This document shows, piece after piece, positions 17,305 to 26,534 of a stretch of 64,000 nt of DNA. The position numbers were made by a program, and so were the translations under genes. A model generated the notes under the pieces. That model searched no databases, was not told where the DNA came from, and saw only the letters and a program-made list of their open reading frames with translations. The stretch is from assembly GCA_963717955.1 (NCBI GenBank), contig CAVQXR010000001.1:434001-498000 (forward strand), in the 5' to 3' direction. Source of the DNA: CAVQXR01 sp963717955 (GTDB taxonomy: Bacteria > Actinomycetota > Thermoleophilia > Gaiellales > Gaiellaceae). Positions within the stretch are counted from its first letter, which is position 1; the number at the start of each line of letters is the position of its first letter.

Positions 17305-17700
17305 GTGGGGAAGCAGCAGATCGCGACCACGAAGGGCGCGGCGCCCGGCGGTGCCTACTCGCAGGGGCTGCGGGCGGGCGACTTCGTGTTCGTGTCCGGT
17401 CAGGGGCCGCTCGACCCGGAGACCGGCCGAGTCGCCGGGGACACGATCGAGGAGCAAACACGCCGGACGCTCGAGAACGTGAAGGCGATCCTCGAGGCCG
17501 CCGGCGCGTCGATGGACGACGTTGTGAAGGCGACCGTCCACCTCTCCGACCTCGCGCTCTTCGACCGTTACAACGGGGTCTACGCGGAGTTCTTCGCCGA
17601 CCCGAAGCCGACCCGGACGACGGTCGGGAGTCAGCTGCTCGGGATCATGGTCGAGATCGACGTCATCGCATACGTGGGACGGCAGGGAGTAGGAGGCTGA
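17305..17700 (+). CDS. RidA family enamine/imine deaminase
   Basis: A 131-aa RidA/YjgF protein; hydrolyses reactive 2-aminoacrylate and other enamine/imine intermediates made by PLP enzymes. Motifs seen: GGAYSQGLRAGDFVFVSGQGPLD is split here as AYSQG and VSGQGPLDP, then RTLENVKAILEAAGAS and a final strand VEIDVIAYVG. The substrate-binding arginine of the classic RxxPAR region is replaced by KPTRTTVGS, suggesting a non-archetype RidA subgroup. GGGAGGAG lies 4 nt before the GTG at 17305. The next oxidoreductase starts one base after its stop. PLP enzymes and an amine oxidase elsewhere in the cluster could supply its substrates. Confidence 0.87.
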   Translation: MGKQQIATTKGAAPGGAYSQGLRAGDFVFVSGQGPLDPETGRVAGDTIEEQTRRTLENVKAILEAAGASMDDVVKATVHLSDLALFDRYNGVYAEFFADPKPTRTTVGSQLLGIMVEIDVIAYVGRQGVGG

Positions 17701-17701
17701 A

Positions 17702-18739
17702 ATGGCGAAGTACGGAGTTGCGATCCTCGGTGCGGGCTGGGTAGCAGAGGAGTACGTGAAGGTCTTCCGCGACCATCCGCTCACCGAGCTGGTCGGCATC
17801 TACAGCAAGACGCCCGAGAAGCCGACCGCGCTGCTGCGCAAGCACGGCGTGGAGGCAAGGGTGTACGCGTCCGCGGACGAGCTCTTCGAGGACGACCGGG
17901 TTTCGATCATCGCTTCGTGCACCCACCCGGACGTCAGGCGCGAGCACTGCGTGCGAGCCGCGGAGACCGGCCGCCACATCGTCATCGAGAAACCGATCGG
18001 GACAACACTCGAGGACGCGCTTGCGATCCGCGAGGCGGTTGCAAAGGCCGGGGTCAAGACCGTCACGAGCGTCGTCCTGCGCTGGAATCCGCAGTTCGCC
18101 ACTGTCCAGCAGCTGATGCGCGACGGCGTCCTCGGCGAGCTTCTCGTCGGCGAAGCCGACTACTGGCATCCGCTCAAGCCGGCCTACCCCGGGTATCCCT
18201 ACTTCATCACCAAGCAGCACGGCGGCAGCGCGGTCGTCTGCGGCGGCGTGCACGCGGTCGACATCCTCCGCTTCCTCGGCGGCGAGATCGTCGAGGTCGC
18301 GGCATTCGCGGGTAAGGCGAAGCTGAACCTCGACTACGAGTACGACCCGAACATCATCGCGACGCTGCGGTTCGCGAACGGTGCGATCGGGAAGCTGTCC
18401 ACGATCTTCGACGCCGACACGCCCTACATCTTCAACTGCCGGCTGTTCGGAACGGAAGGGACGATCATCAACAACGAGGTGTATTCCTCGAAGCACTACC
18501 CGGGGAGCCTCGGCTACTGGACGTTCCCGACGATCGTGCCGGACTCCGCCGAGGTGGCGCATCACCCGTTCAAGGAGGAGATCGAGCACTTCATCGAGTG
18601 CATCGAGAACGACGTCGAGTCCCATGCGTCGATCTTCGACACCTGGAAGTCGATGGCGGTCGCGGTCGCGATGGACGAGTCCGCGGCGAAGGGCGGTCAG
18701 CCCGTGAAGGTGGCGCTCGAGGCCCCGGTCACGGCCTGA
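17702..18739 (+). CDS. Gfo/Idh/MocA family oxidoreductase
   Basis: A 345-aa NAD(P)-dependent dehydrogenase-like protein: Rossmann start AILGAGWVAEEYVK (residues 6-19), IVIEKPIGTTLEDA near residue 95, and C-terminal domain with GGGVHAVDILRFLGGEIV. Substrate unknown. ATG start directly abuts the ridA stop; its own TGA overlaps the next ATG. It is not close in sequence to the oxidoreductase at 15471, so the operon holds two different dehydrogenases rather than a fresh duplicate. Confidence 0.86.
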   Translation: MAKYGVAILGAGWVAEEYVKVFRDHPLTELVGIYSKTPEKPTALLRKHGVEARVYASADELFEDDRVSIIASCTHPDVRREHCVRAAETGRHIVIEKPIGTTLEDALAIREAVAKAGVKTVTSVVLRWNPQFATVQQLMRDGVLGELLVGEADYWHPLKPAYPGYPYFITKQHGGSAVVCGGVHAVDILRFLGGEIVEVAAFAGKAKLNLDYEYDPNIIATLRFANGAIGKLSTIFDADTPYIFNCRLFGTEGTIINNEVYSSKHYPGSLGYWTFPTIVPDSAEVAHHPFKEEIEHFIECIENDVESHASIFDTWKSMAVAVAMDESAAKGGQPVKVALEAPVTA

Positions 18740-19545
18740 TGGCCGTCCCGGGCTGGCCCGGCGGCAAGCAGTCCGCGGCCTCGTTCACGTTCGACGTCGA
18801 CGCCGAGTCGCCGTGGCTCGCCATGGACCCGGAGAACGCGAACCGTCCCGGTCTCCTCTCGCTCGCCAGGTACGGGCCGCGGGTCGGCGTCCCGCTGATT
18901 CTCGACGTCCTGCGCCGCCACGGCGTTCTCGGGACCTTCTTCGTGCCCGGCGTCAACGTGGAGCTCTACCCGGAGACGGTCGCGGCGATCGTCGAGGGAG
19001 GTCACGAGCTCGCCCTGCACGGCTACACGCACAGCTCGCCGGCCGACCTGAGCCGTGAGGAGGAGGCGGGCGAGCTCGACCGCGCCCACGACCTCCTCAC
19101 GAGAGCGGGCGGCACCGTTACCGGTTACCGATCTCCGTCCTGGGACGTGAGCCCCCACACCCTCGACCTGCTCGAGGCGAAGGGGCTTCGCTACTCGAGC
19201 CAGTTCATGGACGACCTGCGCCCGTACCGTCACCCCGGCCGGCGGATCGTGGAGCTGCCGATCCAGTGGCTGCTCGACGACTGGCCGCATTTCGCGTGGG
19301 CGGCGCAGGACTCCGCCCGCACGATCCGGAGCGCACCCGAGGTCGAGTTGATCTGGAAGGAGGAGCTCGAGGGCATCCGTCGGCTCGGAGGCAGCTTCAT
19401 CCTCACCATGCACCCCCAGGTGATCGGGAGGCCGTCGCGGGTCGCGATGCTCGACCGGCTGATCGACCACACGCTGTCTCTCGGGGATGTCTGGGTGACG
19501 ACGTGCGCCGAGATCGCCGCGCATGCCGACCGTGAGCTGCCGTGA
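18739..19545 (+). CDS. Polysaccharide deacetylase family protein (NodB homology)
   Basis: A 268-aa carbohydrate-esterase-4-like protein. NodB motif 1 is TFDVDAES near residues 15-23 (Asp pair), motif 2 is HGYTHSS (H-x3-H metal ligands, about residues 95-100), followed by GYRSPSWDVSP. No signal peptide or membrane anchor, so an intracellular amide hydrolase (PuuE/allantoinase-like subgroup) is more likely than a cell-wall enzyme. ATG overlaps the previous stop and its stop overlaps the SDR start. Within this cluster it could open a cyclic or N-acyl amide. Confidence 0.83.
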   Translation: MAVPGWPGGKQSAASFTFDVDAESPWLAMDPENANRPGLLSLARYGPRVGVPLILDVLRRHGVLGTFFVPGVNVELYPETVAAIVEGGHELALHGYTHSSPADLSREEEAGELDRAHDLLTRAGGTVTGYRSPSWDVSPHTLDLLEAKGLRYSSQFMDDLRPYRHPGRRIVELPIQWLLDDWPHFAWAAQDSARTIRSAPEVELIWKEELEGIRRLGGSFILTMHPQVIGRPSRVAMLDRLIDHTLSLGDVWVTTCAEIAAHADRELP

Positions 19546-20324
19546 GCAGTCCCTGCGCGCTCGTGACGGGCGCGGCCGGCGGGATCGGGGCGGGGGTGGC
19601 CCACCGGCTCGCGAGGGACGGTTGGTCGGTGGTCCTCCTCGACCGGGAGGAGAGCGTGGTCAGCGCCGCCGAGGCGATCCGCGAAGATTTCGGGCTGCCG
19701 GAGGCACGGCTCGTCGCGATCGTCGCTGACGTCTCTGTCGAGAGCGAGATCGAGGCCGCCGTGGCTCGAGCCGTCTCGGCGTTCGGCCGGCTCGACCTCG
19801 CGGTGGCGAACGCCGGCATCGGCGGCGAGCTGAAGGATCTCGTCGACGTCGAGCCGGACGGTTTCGACGCCGTCGTCGCCGTCAACCTGCGCGGCGCTTA
19901 CCTGACCTGCCGGGCGGCAGGCCGCCACATGCGCGAGGCCCGCTCGGGCTCGATCGTCACGATCAGCTCGATCTTCGGCCAGGAGCCGTTTCCGGGCACC
20001 GGGCCATACTCGGCGACCAAGGCGGCGGTGATCGCGCTGACGCAGACGCTCGCGCTCGAGCTCGCCCCGTACGGGGTGCGCGTGAACAGCATCGCTCCCG
20101 GCTACATCCGCAGCGACATGCAGTGGGAGGGGATCCGCGTGTGGGCCGAGCAGGCCGGCACCACGTTCGAGGAGGCACGGCTCACGATCGTCGAGCGGGT
20201 TCCGCTGCACCGCCACGGCGAGCCGGCCGACATCGCAGGGGCCGTCGTCTTTCTCGCCTCCGACGACGCGGCCTACATCACGGGCCACACGCTCGGCGTC
20301 ACCGGCGGGGTCGTCCGCCGCTGA
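19542..20324 (+). CDS. SDR family oxidoreductase
   Basis: A 260-aa classical short-chain dehydrogenase: NAD(P) motif TGAAGGIG (residues about 9-16), NAG at VANAGIGG, catalytic Ser in ITISSIFG and Tyr-x3-Lys in YSATKAAV. It ends the 11.7-20.3 kb operon, overlapping the deacetylase gene by 4 bp, and faces a convergent M20 gene 13 bp away. An Asp-Arg after the second strand (VLLDREE) suggests NAD rather than NADP. Substrate unknown, probably a secondary alcohol of the pathway. Confidence 0.88.
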   Translation: MSSPCALVTGAAGGIGAGVAHRLARDGWSVVLLDREESVVSAAEAIREDFGLPEARLVAIVADVSVESEIEAAVARAVSAFGRLDLAVANAGIGGELKDLVDVEPDGFDAVVAVNLRGAYLTCRAAGRHMREARSGSIVTISSIFGQEPFPGTGPYSATKAAVIALTQTLALELAPYGVRVNSIAPGYIRSDMQWEGIRVWAEQAGTTFEEARLTIVERVPLHRHGEPADIAGAVVFLASDDAAYITGHTLGVTGGVVRR

Positions 20325-20337
20325 TCGCCGACGCCGC

Positions 20338-21612
20338 TCACGAGGTGCCGCACCACGCGACGAGCGCGAGCGCCACAACCTTGGCCGCCTCGGCGAGCTG
20401 CTCGAGGTCGAGGTACTCGGCAGACGTGTGCGCCTGTGCGGCGTCCCCCGGGCCGTAGAGCAGTCCGGGCACGCCCGCCTCGGCCAGCCAGGCGAGATCC
20501 GAGACCGCCTCGAAACCGCGCCACTCCGGCTCGCCCACCACGGAGCGGAACGCGCCCCCGACGGCGGCGGCCAGCGGGTGGTCGAGCGGCAGCTCGGACG
20601 GCGGGAACGAGACGCCCGCGATTCCCCACTCGATCTCGGGCGGATGCTCGCGCAGCCACGGGTCGGCGACCGCCACCGCGGCGACGTACTCCTCGAACTC
20701 GCGCTTGACCTCGTCGCCGCGCTCGTCGGGCAGGTACTTGAGGGAGAGGCCGAGCCTGCACTCGTCCGCCATGTTCGACAGCGCGAGCCCGCCGCCCTCG
20801 ATCCGGCCCGGGTTGATCGTGGTGATCCCGCGCGGCAGCAGCGGATGCACCTTGCGGTTCCCCCAGTGGCGCTCGAGCTCCTGAACCGCGGCGAGGAGCT
20901 TCGCGGCCTTCTCGATCGCGTTCACGGCGGTGCCCCGGCCGCCCGCGTGCACCGAGCGGTACCGCAGGGCCGAGTGGCCCGAGACGCCGCGCACCGTCAC
21001 CTCGAGCCACTCGAGCCCGCCCTCGCACGGCATGATCGTGCGCGCCGTGGGCTCGAGCACGATCGCCGCGTCGGCCCGGTATCGCTCGACGGCACGGCGC
21101 GTTCCCGGCCCCCCGGTCTCCTCGTCGACGACGGCCTGGTAGACGACGTCACCCCCGAGGCGCACGCCCACGTCCTGCAGAGCCCGGAGGGCGCCGAGCC
21201 CCGCGGCGAGGCCGCCCTTCATGTCGCAGGTCCCCCGACCCCAGATCCTCCCGTCGGCGATCTCCCCGGCCCACGGGTCGTGCGGCCACAGCGCCGGGTC
21301 GCCGGCGGGGACGACGTCGACGTGCCCGTTCAGGATCAGCGAGCGCCCGCCCCCGGCCCCCGGGCGGACACCGACGACGTCGTCGCGACCGGGAAGCGCC
21401 TCGAACCGATCGACGGTCATGCCGAGCGCGGCGAGCCGGGCGGCGATCGCCGTCTGGCACGCCGCCTCGCCTGCGCGCCCCTCCTGCTGGCGGGCCGGGT
21501 CGTCGAGCAGCTTCGGGTTCTCGGAGCGACACGCGACGAGCTCGCGCAGCAGGTCGACGAGCTCGTCGTGTCGGGCGTCGACCGCCGCGCCGATCTCCGC
21601 CTCGAGCGGCAT
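20338..21612 (-). CDS. M20 family metallopeptidase (ArgE/DapE-like)
   Basis: A 424-aa dinuclear zinc amidohydrolase that removes acyl groups from amino acids or trims dipeptides. Ligands seen: H97 and D99 (NGHVDVV), D130 (GTCDMKGG), catalytic Glu pair near residue 165 (VDEETGG), and a late H in YGPGDAAQAHTSAEY. The central dimerisation domain starts about residue 190. ATG at 21612 overlaps the stop of the upstream aldolase-like gene, so the two are coupled. A longer same-frame reading upstream only runs antisense-style through the neighbour and is not the start. Confidence 0.88.
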   Translation of the reverse strand: MPLEAEIGAAVDARHDELVDLLRELVACRSENPKLLDDPARQQEGRAGEAACQTAIAARLAALGMTVDRFEALPGRDDVVGVRPGAGGGRSLILNGHVDVVPAGDPALWPHDPWAGEIADGRIWGRGTCDMKGGLAAGLGALRALQDVGVRLGGDVVYQAVVDEETGGPGTRRAVERYRADAAIVLEPTARTIMPCEGGLEWLEVTVRGVSGHSALRYRSVHAGGRGTAVNAIEKAAKLLAAVQELERHWGNRKVHPLLPRGITTINPGRIEGGGLALSNMADECRLGLSLKYLPDERGDEVKREFEEYVAAVAVADPWLREHPPEIEWGIAGVSFPPSELPLDHPLAAAVGGAFRSVVGEPEWRGFEAVSDLAWLAEAGVPGLLYGPGDAAQAHTSAEYLDLEQLAEAAKVVALALVAWCGTS

Positions 21613-22859
21613 CAGAAGAACGTGTGCACGGCGTCGATGACCGTGAAGTCGTCGTCGACGACCGGGATCAGGCGCCACTTGTCGAACGTCGTGCACGGGT
21701 GCGAGATCCCGCACCCGACGAGGTCGCCCACCCCGAGCGGGTCGTCGACCGGCAGCCGCACGTACGCGTGCTGGTCGTTCAGGTCGACGATCGTCATTCC
21801 GCCCGCGTCCCGGAGCTCGCCGCTGCTGACGACGCACTCGGGCACCGGGAGCGCCACGTCGTAGGACACGTCGCGCTTGCCGAGCAGGATCAGCGCCAGC
21901 TGCGGCTCGGGCCGCGACAGCACGGCCCCGAAGGCCTGCAGCGCCGGCCGCAGCCGCTCGCCGCCGGTCGACCGCCCGCCGAGCGCGGAGAGGTGCTCGT
22001 AGAATTCCGAGTCGTGGGTGACGTAGCAGCCGCTGCGGAGCACGAGGCGCGCCGGCAGGTCCCCGAGGCGGTCGCAGACCCGGTCGAAGAACGCGCTCCC
22101 ACCGGCCGTGACCACGACCTCGTCGCGGTCGATCGAGAGTGCGAGCACGAGCTCGCGCAGCTCGTCGAGGAATCGATCGACCTCCGAGATCACCCCGGCG
22201 AGATCGTCGCCGTGCAGGATCCCCTCGAAGCCCTCGACCCCCGCCACCTCGAGCGCGCTCGAGCCGGCTGCCGCCGCGGCGACGTCGCGCGCGGCCTCGA
22301 GCGACCGGGCACCCGTCCGACCTCCCGTGAAGCCGAGCTCGACGAGAACGGGGACGCGGCGCTTCACCCCGCCGGAGAGCGCCTCCTCCATGGCCCGCAC
22401 GGCGGCGGGCGAGTCGACGAGGCAGTAGACGTCGAAGCCGGGATCGCGGGCGAGCTCGTCCGCCACCCAGCGCACCGACCGCGGCTCGACACATTCGTTG
22501 GCGAGCACGATCCGCTCGAATCCGAAGCGCCGGAACACGCGTGCCTGCGCCACGTTCGCAGCCGTGATCCCCCAGGCGCCCGAGTCGAGCTGGCGGGCGA
22601 TGAGCTCGGGGCTCATGGTGGTCTTGCCGTGGGGCGCCAGCGAGGCGCCGCGCTCGTCGCAATACCGCTGCATCAGCCCGAGGTTGTGCGCGAGCGCCGA
22701 CTCCTTGAGCACGAGCGCGGGGCTCGGCAGGTCGCCGGCGAGCAGGCTCCAGCCCTGGCGCCCGATCTCGCCGACCGTCACACCCCGGCCGGGCGGGAAG
22801 CCCTTGTAGCGCCAGTCGAGCGGGTCGTCGCGCAGTGCGGCCAGGGCGTCGCGGTTCAC
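21612..22859 (-). CDS. D-threonine aldolase/alanine-racemase-fold PLP enzyme
   Basis: A 415-aa fold-type-III PLP protein like D-threonine aldolases and D-serine dehydratase-like proteins. PLP lysine K79 in APHGKTTMS; C-terminal metal site H-P-C in GISHPCTTFDKW, characteristic of the D-TA/DSD family. Such enzymes cleave beta-hydroxy-D-amino acids or deaminate D-serine. GTG start at 22859; the minus-strand box TAGAAT (22871-22866) lies 6 nt upstream, interlocked with the -10 box of the divergent SDR. Cotranscribed with the M20 peptidase, it supports a D-amino-acid or N-acyl-amino-acid theme. Confidence 0.85.
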   Translation of the reverse strand: MNRDALAALRDDPLDWRYKGFPPGRGVTVGEIGRQGWSLLAGDLPSPALVLKESALAHNLGLMQRYCDERGASLAPHGKTTMSPELIARQLDSGAWGITAANVAQARVFRRFGFERIVLANECVEPRSVRWVADELARDPGFDVYCLVDSPAAVRAMEEALSGGVKRRVPVLVELGFTGGRTGARSLEAARDVAAAAAGSSALEVAGVEGFEGILHGDDLAGVISEVDRFLDELRELVLALSIDRDEVVVTAGGSAFFDRVCDRLGDLPARLVLRSGCYVTHDSEFYEHLSALGGRSTGGERLRPALQAFGAVLSRPEPQLALILLGKRDVSYDVALPVPECVVSSGELRDAGGMTIVDLNDQHAYVRLPVDDPLGVGDLVGCGISHPCTTFDKWRLIPVVDDDFTVIDAVHTFF

Positions 22860-22865
22860 GCGGGG

Positions 22866-22875
22866 ATTCTATGAT
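22866..22875. promoter_or_regulatory. Interlocked divergent -10 boxes (leaderless type)
   Basis: Plus-strand TATGAT (22870-22875) is 6 nt before the GTG at 22882; minus-strand TAGAAT (22871-22866) is 6 nt before the GTG at 22859. The boxes share two base pairs inside a 22-bp intergenic gap, so the two polymerases would exclude each other. Confidence 0.6.
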
Positions 22876-22881
22876 CGCCGC

Positions 22882-23682
22882 GTGCGCTTCTCCGGCAAGA
22901 CCGTCGTGATCACCGGTGCAGGCTCCGGTATCGGCCGCGCGATGGCGATGCGCTTCGCGGCCGAGGGCGCCGGGGTGACCGTCGTGGACATCGTCGCGGA
23001 GACGGCGAACGGCACCGCGGTCGACATCGCGGACGCCGGCGGCCAGGCGATCGCCGTGCACGCCGACGCGACCGATGCCGCCGGGGTCGACCGCATGGTC
23101 GCCGAGACCGAGCGCCTCCTCGGGCCGGTCGACGTGCTCGTGAACAACGCCTACTCCTGTCAGGGCGACAACGTGGCGGTGATGGACGAGGAGACCTGGT
23201 CGCGCGACCTGGCCGGGGTCGTCACGAGCGCGTTCCTCTGCTCGAAGCGCGTGCTGCGGCCGATGATCGAGCGCGGCACCGGCGTGATCGTGAACATCGC
23301 CTCGGTCAACGGCCTGACCTACGTGGGGAACGAGGCATACTCCGCGGGCAAGGCGGCGATGATCAACCTCACGCAGTCGATCGCCGTCCGCTATGGCCAT
23401 TACGGCGTCCGCTGCGTCGCCATCGCGCCCGGCTCGATCGCAACGCCGGCCTGGCAGGAGCGGATCGACAGGGAGCCCGACGTGTTCGAGCGGCTCGTGA
23501 AGTGGTATCCGCTCCGTCGGGTCGGGACGCCGGACGACGTCGCGAACGCCGCGCTGTTCCTCGCCTCCGACGATGCCGCCTGGATCACCGGGACGGTGCT
23601 TCGCGTCGACGGCGGTCTGCTCGCCGGCAACGAGATCTTCACGAACGAGCTGCTCGTCGAGTCGAGGGACGCCGAGATCTGA
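22882..23682 (+). CDS. SDR family oxidoreductase
   Basis: A 266-aa classical SDR: VITGAGSGIGRA (about residues 8-18), VNNAYS in place of the usual NNAG, NIASVNG with the catalytic Ser, and YSAGKAAM as Tyr-x3-Lys. GTG start with TATGAT 6 nt upstream and no ribosome binding site. The stop overlaps the ATG of the D-aminoacylase gene. It may oxidise a hydroxy-acid product of that unit; substrate not deducible. Confidence 0.88.
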   Translation: MRFSGKTVVITGAGSGIGRAMAMRFAAEGAGVTVVDIVAETANGTAVDIADAGGQAIAVHADATDAAGVDRMVAETERLLGPVDVLVNNAYSCQGDNVAVMDEETWSRDLAGVVTSAFLCSKRVLRPMIERGTGVIVNIASVNGLTYVGNEAYSAGKAAMINLTQSIAVRYGHYGVRCVAIAPGSIATPAWQERIDREPDVFERLVKWYPLRRVGTPDDVANAALFLASDDAAWITGTVLRVDGGLLAGNEIFTNELLVESRDAEI

Positions 23683-25271
23683 TGCTCGACCTCCTCGTAC
23701 GTGGCGGGCGCGTGATCGACGGCGCGGGGAATCCGTGGTTCGAGGCCGACGTCGGTGTCGAGAACGGCCGGATCGTGGACGTCGGGAGGGTCGACGGCCC
23801 CGCCGCGCGGACCATCGACGCCCACGGGCTGTTCGTCTGCCCCGGCTTCACAGACATGCACACGCACTCCGACCTGCAGCTCCTCGCGAACCCGGCCCAC
23901 GAATGCAAGGTGCACCAGGGCGTCACCTGCGACGTGATCGGGCAGGACGGGCTCTCGCTCGCGCCGGTGAACGACGAGACCCTGGCGGCGCTCCGCGCGC
24001 AGCTCGCGGGCTGGAACGACGATCCGCCCGGCTTCGAGTGGGGCTGGCGCACGGTCTCCGAGTACCTCGACCGCTTCGACCGCGGCGTCGCGATCAACGC
24101 CGCCTTCCTCGTCCCGCACGGCACGGTACGGCTGCTCGCGATGGGCAGCGACGATCGGGCGCCGACGGACGCGGAGCTCGCCGAGATGAAGCGCCTCGTC
24201 TGCGAGGGGATCGAGCAGGGCGCGGTCGGGCTCTCGACCGGGCTCACCTATGCGCCGTGCATGTACGCGACCGACGACGAGCTCGTCGAGCTCTGCTCCG
24301 TGATGCGCGAGACGGGCGGCTACTACACCCCCCATCACCGCAACTACGGGTCGGACGCACTGCAGGGGTACGCCGACTGCTTCACGATCGCCGAGCGGGC
24401 ACGGATCCCGCTCCACCTCGCCCACGCCCACCTGGGGTTCCCGGTCAACAAGGGGAAGGGGCCCGAGCTGATCGCGATGATCGACGGGGCGCGGGAGCAG
24501 GGCATTGACGTCACGATGGACACCTATCCCTACCTCGCGAGCAGCACCTACCTGCACTCCGTCCTCCCCGGGTGGATGAACGCCGGCGGCCCGGCGGCGA
24601 CGGTCTCGCGGCTGCGCGACCCGGAGCTGCGCGAGCGGCTCCGACGGGAGATCGAGGAGGAGGGAACCGACGGCTGGCACGGCGTCCCGGCCGACTGGGA
24701 GACCGCGGTGATCGCGGGCGTGCGCCGGCCGCAGAGCGCGGCGCTCGTCGGGAAGACGGTCGCCGAGGCCGCAGCCGGAGCCGCGAAACGGCCGATCGAC
24801 TTCGTCTGCGAGCTGCTTGCCGACGAGGAGCTCGGCGTCAGCGGCGTCTTCCACATCGGCAACGAGGAGAACGTCCAGCTGATCATGCAGCACCCGGCCC
24901 ACATGCCCGGCTCCGACGGGATCATCGTCGGCGACAGGCCCCACCCGCGCGGGTGGGGCACCTACCCGCGGTACCTCGCGCGCTACGTGCGCGAGCTCGG
25001 CATCCTGACCTGGGAGCAGGCGATCCGGAAGATGACCTCGCTCCCGGCGCAGCGACTCGGCTTCCCGGGTCGCGGACTCCTCAGGCCCGGGATGGCGGCC
25101 GACCTCGTCTGCTTCGACCCGGCGCGGGTGCAGGACACGGCGACCTACGACGAGCCGAAGCGTCTCCCCGAGGGGATTCCGTACGTCGCCGTCAACGGCG
25201 TGCTCGTGGTCGACGACGGGCGCCACACCGGCGCCCTCCCCGGCCGGGCGCTGCGTCTCGGGCGTCGCTGA
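23682..25271 (+). CDS. D-aminoacylase (N-acyl-D-amino-acid deacylase family)
   Basis: A 529-aa zinc amidohydrolase. H60 and H62 (TDMHTHSD), Cys83 (VTCDVIGQDG; the bridging Cys of this family), YTPHHRNYG and LHLAHAHLG histidine regions, and the late catalytic Asp in GSDGIIVGD. Family enzymes hydrolyse N-acyl-D-amino acids to D-amino acids. ATG at 23682 overlaps the SDR stop. Downstream, 13 bp later, is a flavin amine oxidase that could oxidise the released amine or amino acid, and the divergent operon has a D-TA-like PLP enzyme, so D-amino-acid release and breakdown is a coherent inference. Confidence 0.88.
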   Translation: MLDLLVRGGRVIDGAGNPWFEADVGVENGRIVDVGRVDGPAARTIDAHGLFVCPGFTDMHTHSDLQLLANPAHECKVHQGVTCDVIGQDGLSLAPVNDETLAALRAQLAGWNDDPPGFEWGWRTVSEYLDRFDRGVAINAAFLVPHGTVRLLAMGSDDRAPTDAELAEMKRLVCEGIEQGAVGLSTGLTYAPCMYATDDELVELCSVMRETGGYYTPHHRNYGSDALQGYADCFTIAERARIPLHLAHAHLGFPVNKGKGPELIAMIDGAREQGIDVTMDTYPYLASSTYLHSVLPGWMNAGGPAATVSRLRDPELRERLRREIEEEGTDGWHGVPADWETAVIAGVRRPQSAALVGKTVAEAAAGAAKRPIDFVCELLADEELGVSGVFHIGNEENVQLIMQHPAHMPGSDGIIVGDRPHPRGWGTYPRYLARYVRELGILTWEQAIRKMTSLPAQRLGFPGRGLLRPGMAADLVCFDPARVQDTATYDEPKRLPEGIPYVAVNGVLVVDDGRHTGALPGRALRLGRR

Positions 25272-25284
25272 GCCCGCGGGTCTC

Positions 25285-26484
25285 ATGAGCAGCGCGATCG
25301 TCGTCGGCGCCGGTCTCGCCGGTCTGGCCGCGGCGGACGCGCTCCGTCGGGCAGGAGTGGACGTGGTCGTGCTCGAGGCCCGGGACCGGGTCGGCGGAAG
25401 GGTCTGGTCGCGCGCGCTCGACAACGGAGCCGTGGTCGAGATGGGGGCGGAGTTCGTGCTCCCCGGCGACGACGTGCTCAGGGGGTTGGTCGACCGCTTC
25501 GGGCTCGGGCTCTGGGACAAGGGCATGCTGTACGGCGATCGCGAGCCGCGCGGCATCGCCGGCGTTACACGCGAGGGGCTGCTCCGGGCGGCGCCGCAGG
25601 TACGCGCCGCGCTCGAGCGGGGCGGCGCCGGGACCTCGGCAGCTGCCTTCCTCGAGGCGCTCGACCTCGAGCCGGGTGTCCGCGAAGCGATCATCGCCCG
25701 CGCGGAGGTCTCGTCCGCGACGACCGCCGATCGGATCGACGCTTCGGTGCTCGCGAGCATCGCCGGCCACGCCGAGGACCCCTGTCCCAGCGTCGCCGAC
25801 GGCAACCAGCGGCTCGCCCTGGCGCTCGCCGGCGAGCTCGGCGCGGCCGTCTCGCTCCGCTCGATGGTCGACCGCGTGGTGTGGGGAGGTGGAGGCGTCC
25901 GCGCCCGCGTCGCCGGTGCGGAGATCGAGGGCAGCGCCCTCGTCCTCGCCGTTCCTGCGAGCGTCGTCGATCGGATCGTGTTCGAGCCGCCGCTCCCCGA
26001 GAGCGTGGCCGCAGCCTACGCGAGCGTCGAGCACGGGCACGCGGCCAAGCTGTTCGTGCCGCTGCGCGAGATCCCGCCGCCGAGCGCGGTGCTCTCCGTG
26101 CCCGGGCGCTACTGGACGTGGACGGCAACCGCGGCCGGGGGCGCGGTCCAGCCCGTGGTGCACGCATTCGCGGGCTCGGCGCCCGCGCTCGCCGCGCTGC
26201 GGGTCGCCGAAGGCGCCGGCACCTGGCTCGAATCGCTCGCCCGGCTGCGCCCCGACCTCTCCCTCGATCCCGCCGGGGCGGCCCTGTCGACCTGGGACGA
26301 CGACCCCTGGGTGGAGGCGGCGTACTCCACGCATCTCCCCTCGCCGGCCGGCGAGGACGCGTGGGCTCCCACTGGCCCGCTCCACTTCTGCGGCGAGCAC
26401 ACCGCCGGCGAGCGAGCGGCGACGATGGAGGGCGCGCTGCGCAGCGGTCTCCGGGTCGCGGGGGAGATCCTGCGCACGCCGTAG
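25285..26484 (+). CDS. FAD-dependent amine oxidase (monoamine oxidase-like)
   Basis: A 399-aa flavoprotein. Dinucleotide-binding motif IVVGAGLAGLAAADALR (residues 5-21), second FAD motif VVVLEARDRVGGRVW, and C-terminal FAD/active-site signature LHFCGEHTAGERAATMEGAL. It is slightly shorter than typical MAO/L-amino-acid oxidases. It would oxidise a primary amine or amino acid to an imine, which the RidA protein in this region could hydrolyse. ATG at 25285, 13 bp after the D-aminoacylase stop, last gene of its unit and convergent with the gene at 26629. Confidence 0.86.
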   Translation: MSSAIVVGAGLAGLAAADALRRAGVDVVVLEARDRVGGRVWSRALDNGAVVEMGAEFVLPGDDVLRGLVDRFGLGLWDKGMLYGDREPRGIAGVTREGLLRAAPQVRAALERGGAGTSAAAFLEALDLEPGVREAIIARAEVSSATTADRIDASVLASIAGHAEDPCPSVADGNQRLALALAGELGAAVSLRSMVDRVVWGGGGVRARVAGAEIEGSALVLAVPASVVDRIVFEPPLPESVAAAYASVEHGHAAKLFVPLREIPPPSAVLSVPGRYWTWTATAAGGAVQPVVHAFAGSAPALAALRVAEGAGTWLESLARLRPDLSLDPAGAALSTWDDDPWVEAAYSTHLPSPAGEDAWAPTGPLHFCGEHTAGERAATMEGALRSGLRVAGEILRTP

Positions 26485-26534
26485 GGGCCTCCGCGGCTGA
26501 GGGGCCGGCTCGGCCGGGCCCGACCCGCGCAGGA

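Noticed and set aside
20338..23400. A 1020-aa fusion of an M20 peptidase with an unknown N-terminal domain
   Set aside because: The extra 596 residues are an off-frame reading of the D-TA-like gene; the M20 protein starts at ATG 21612.
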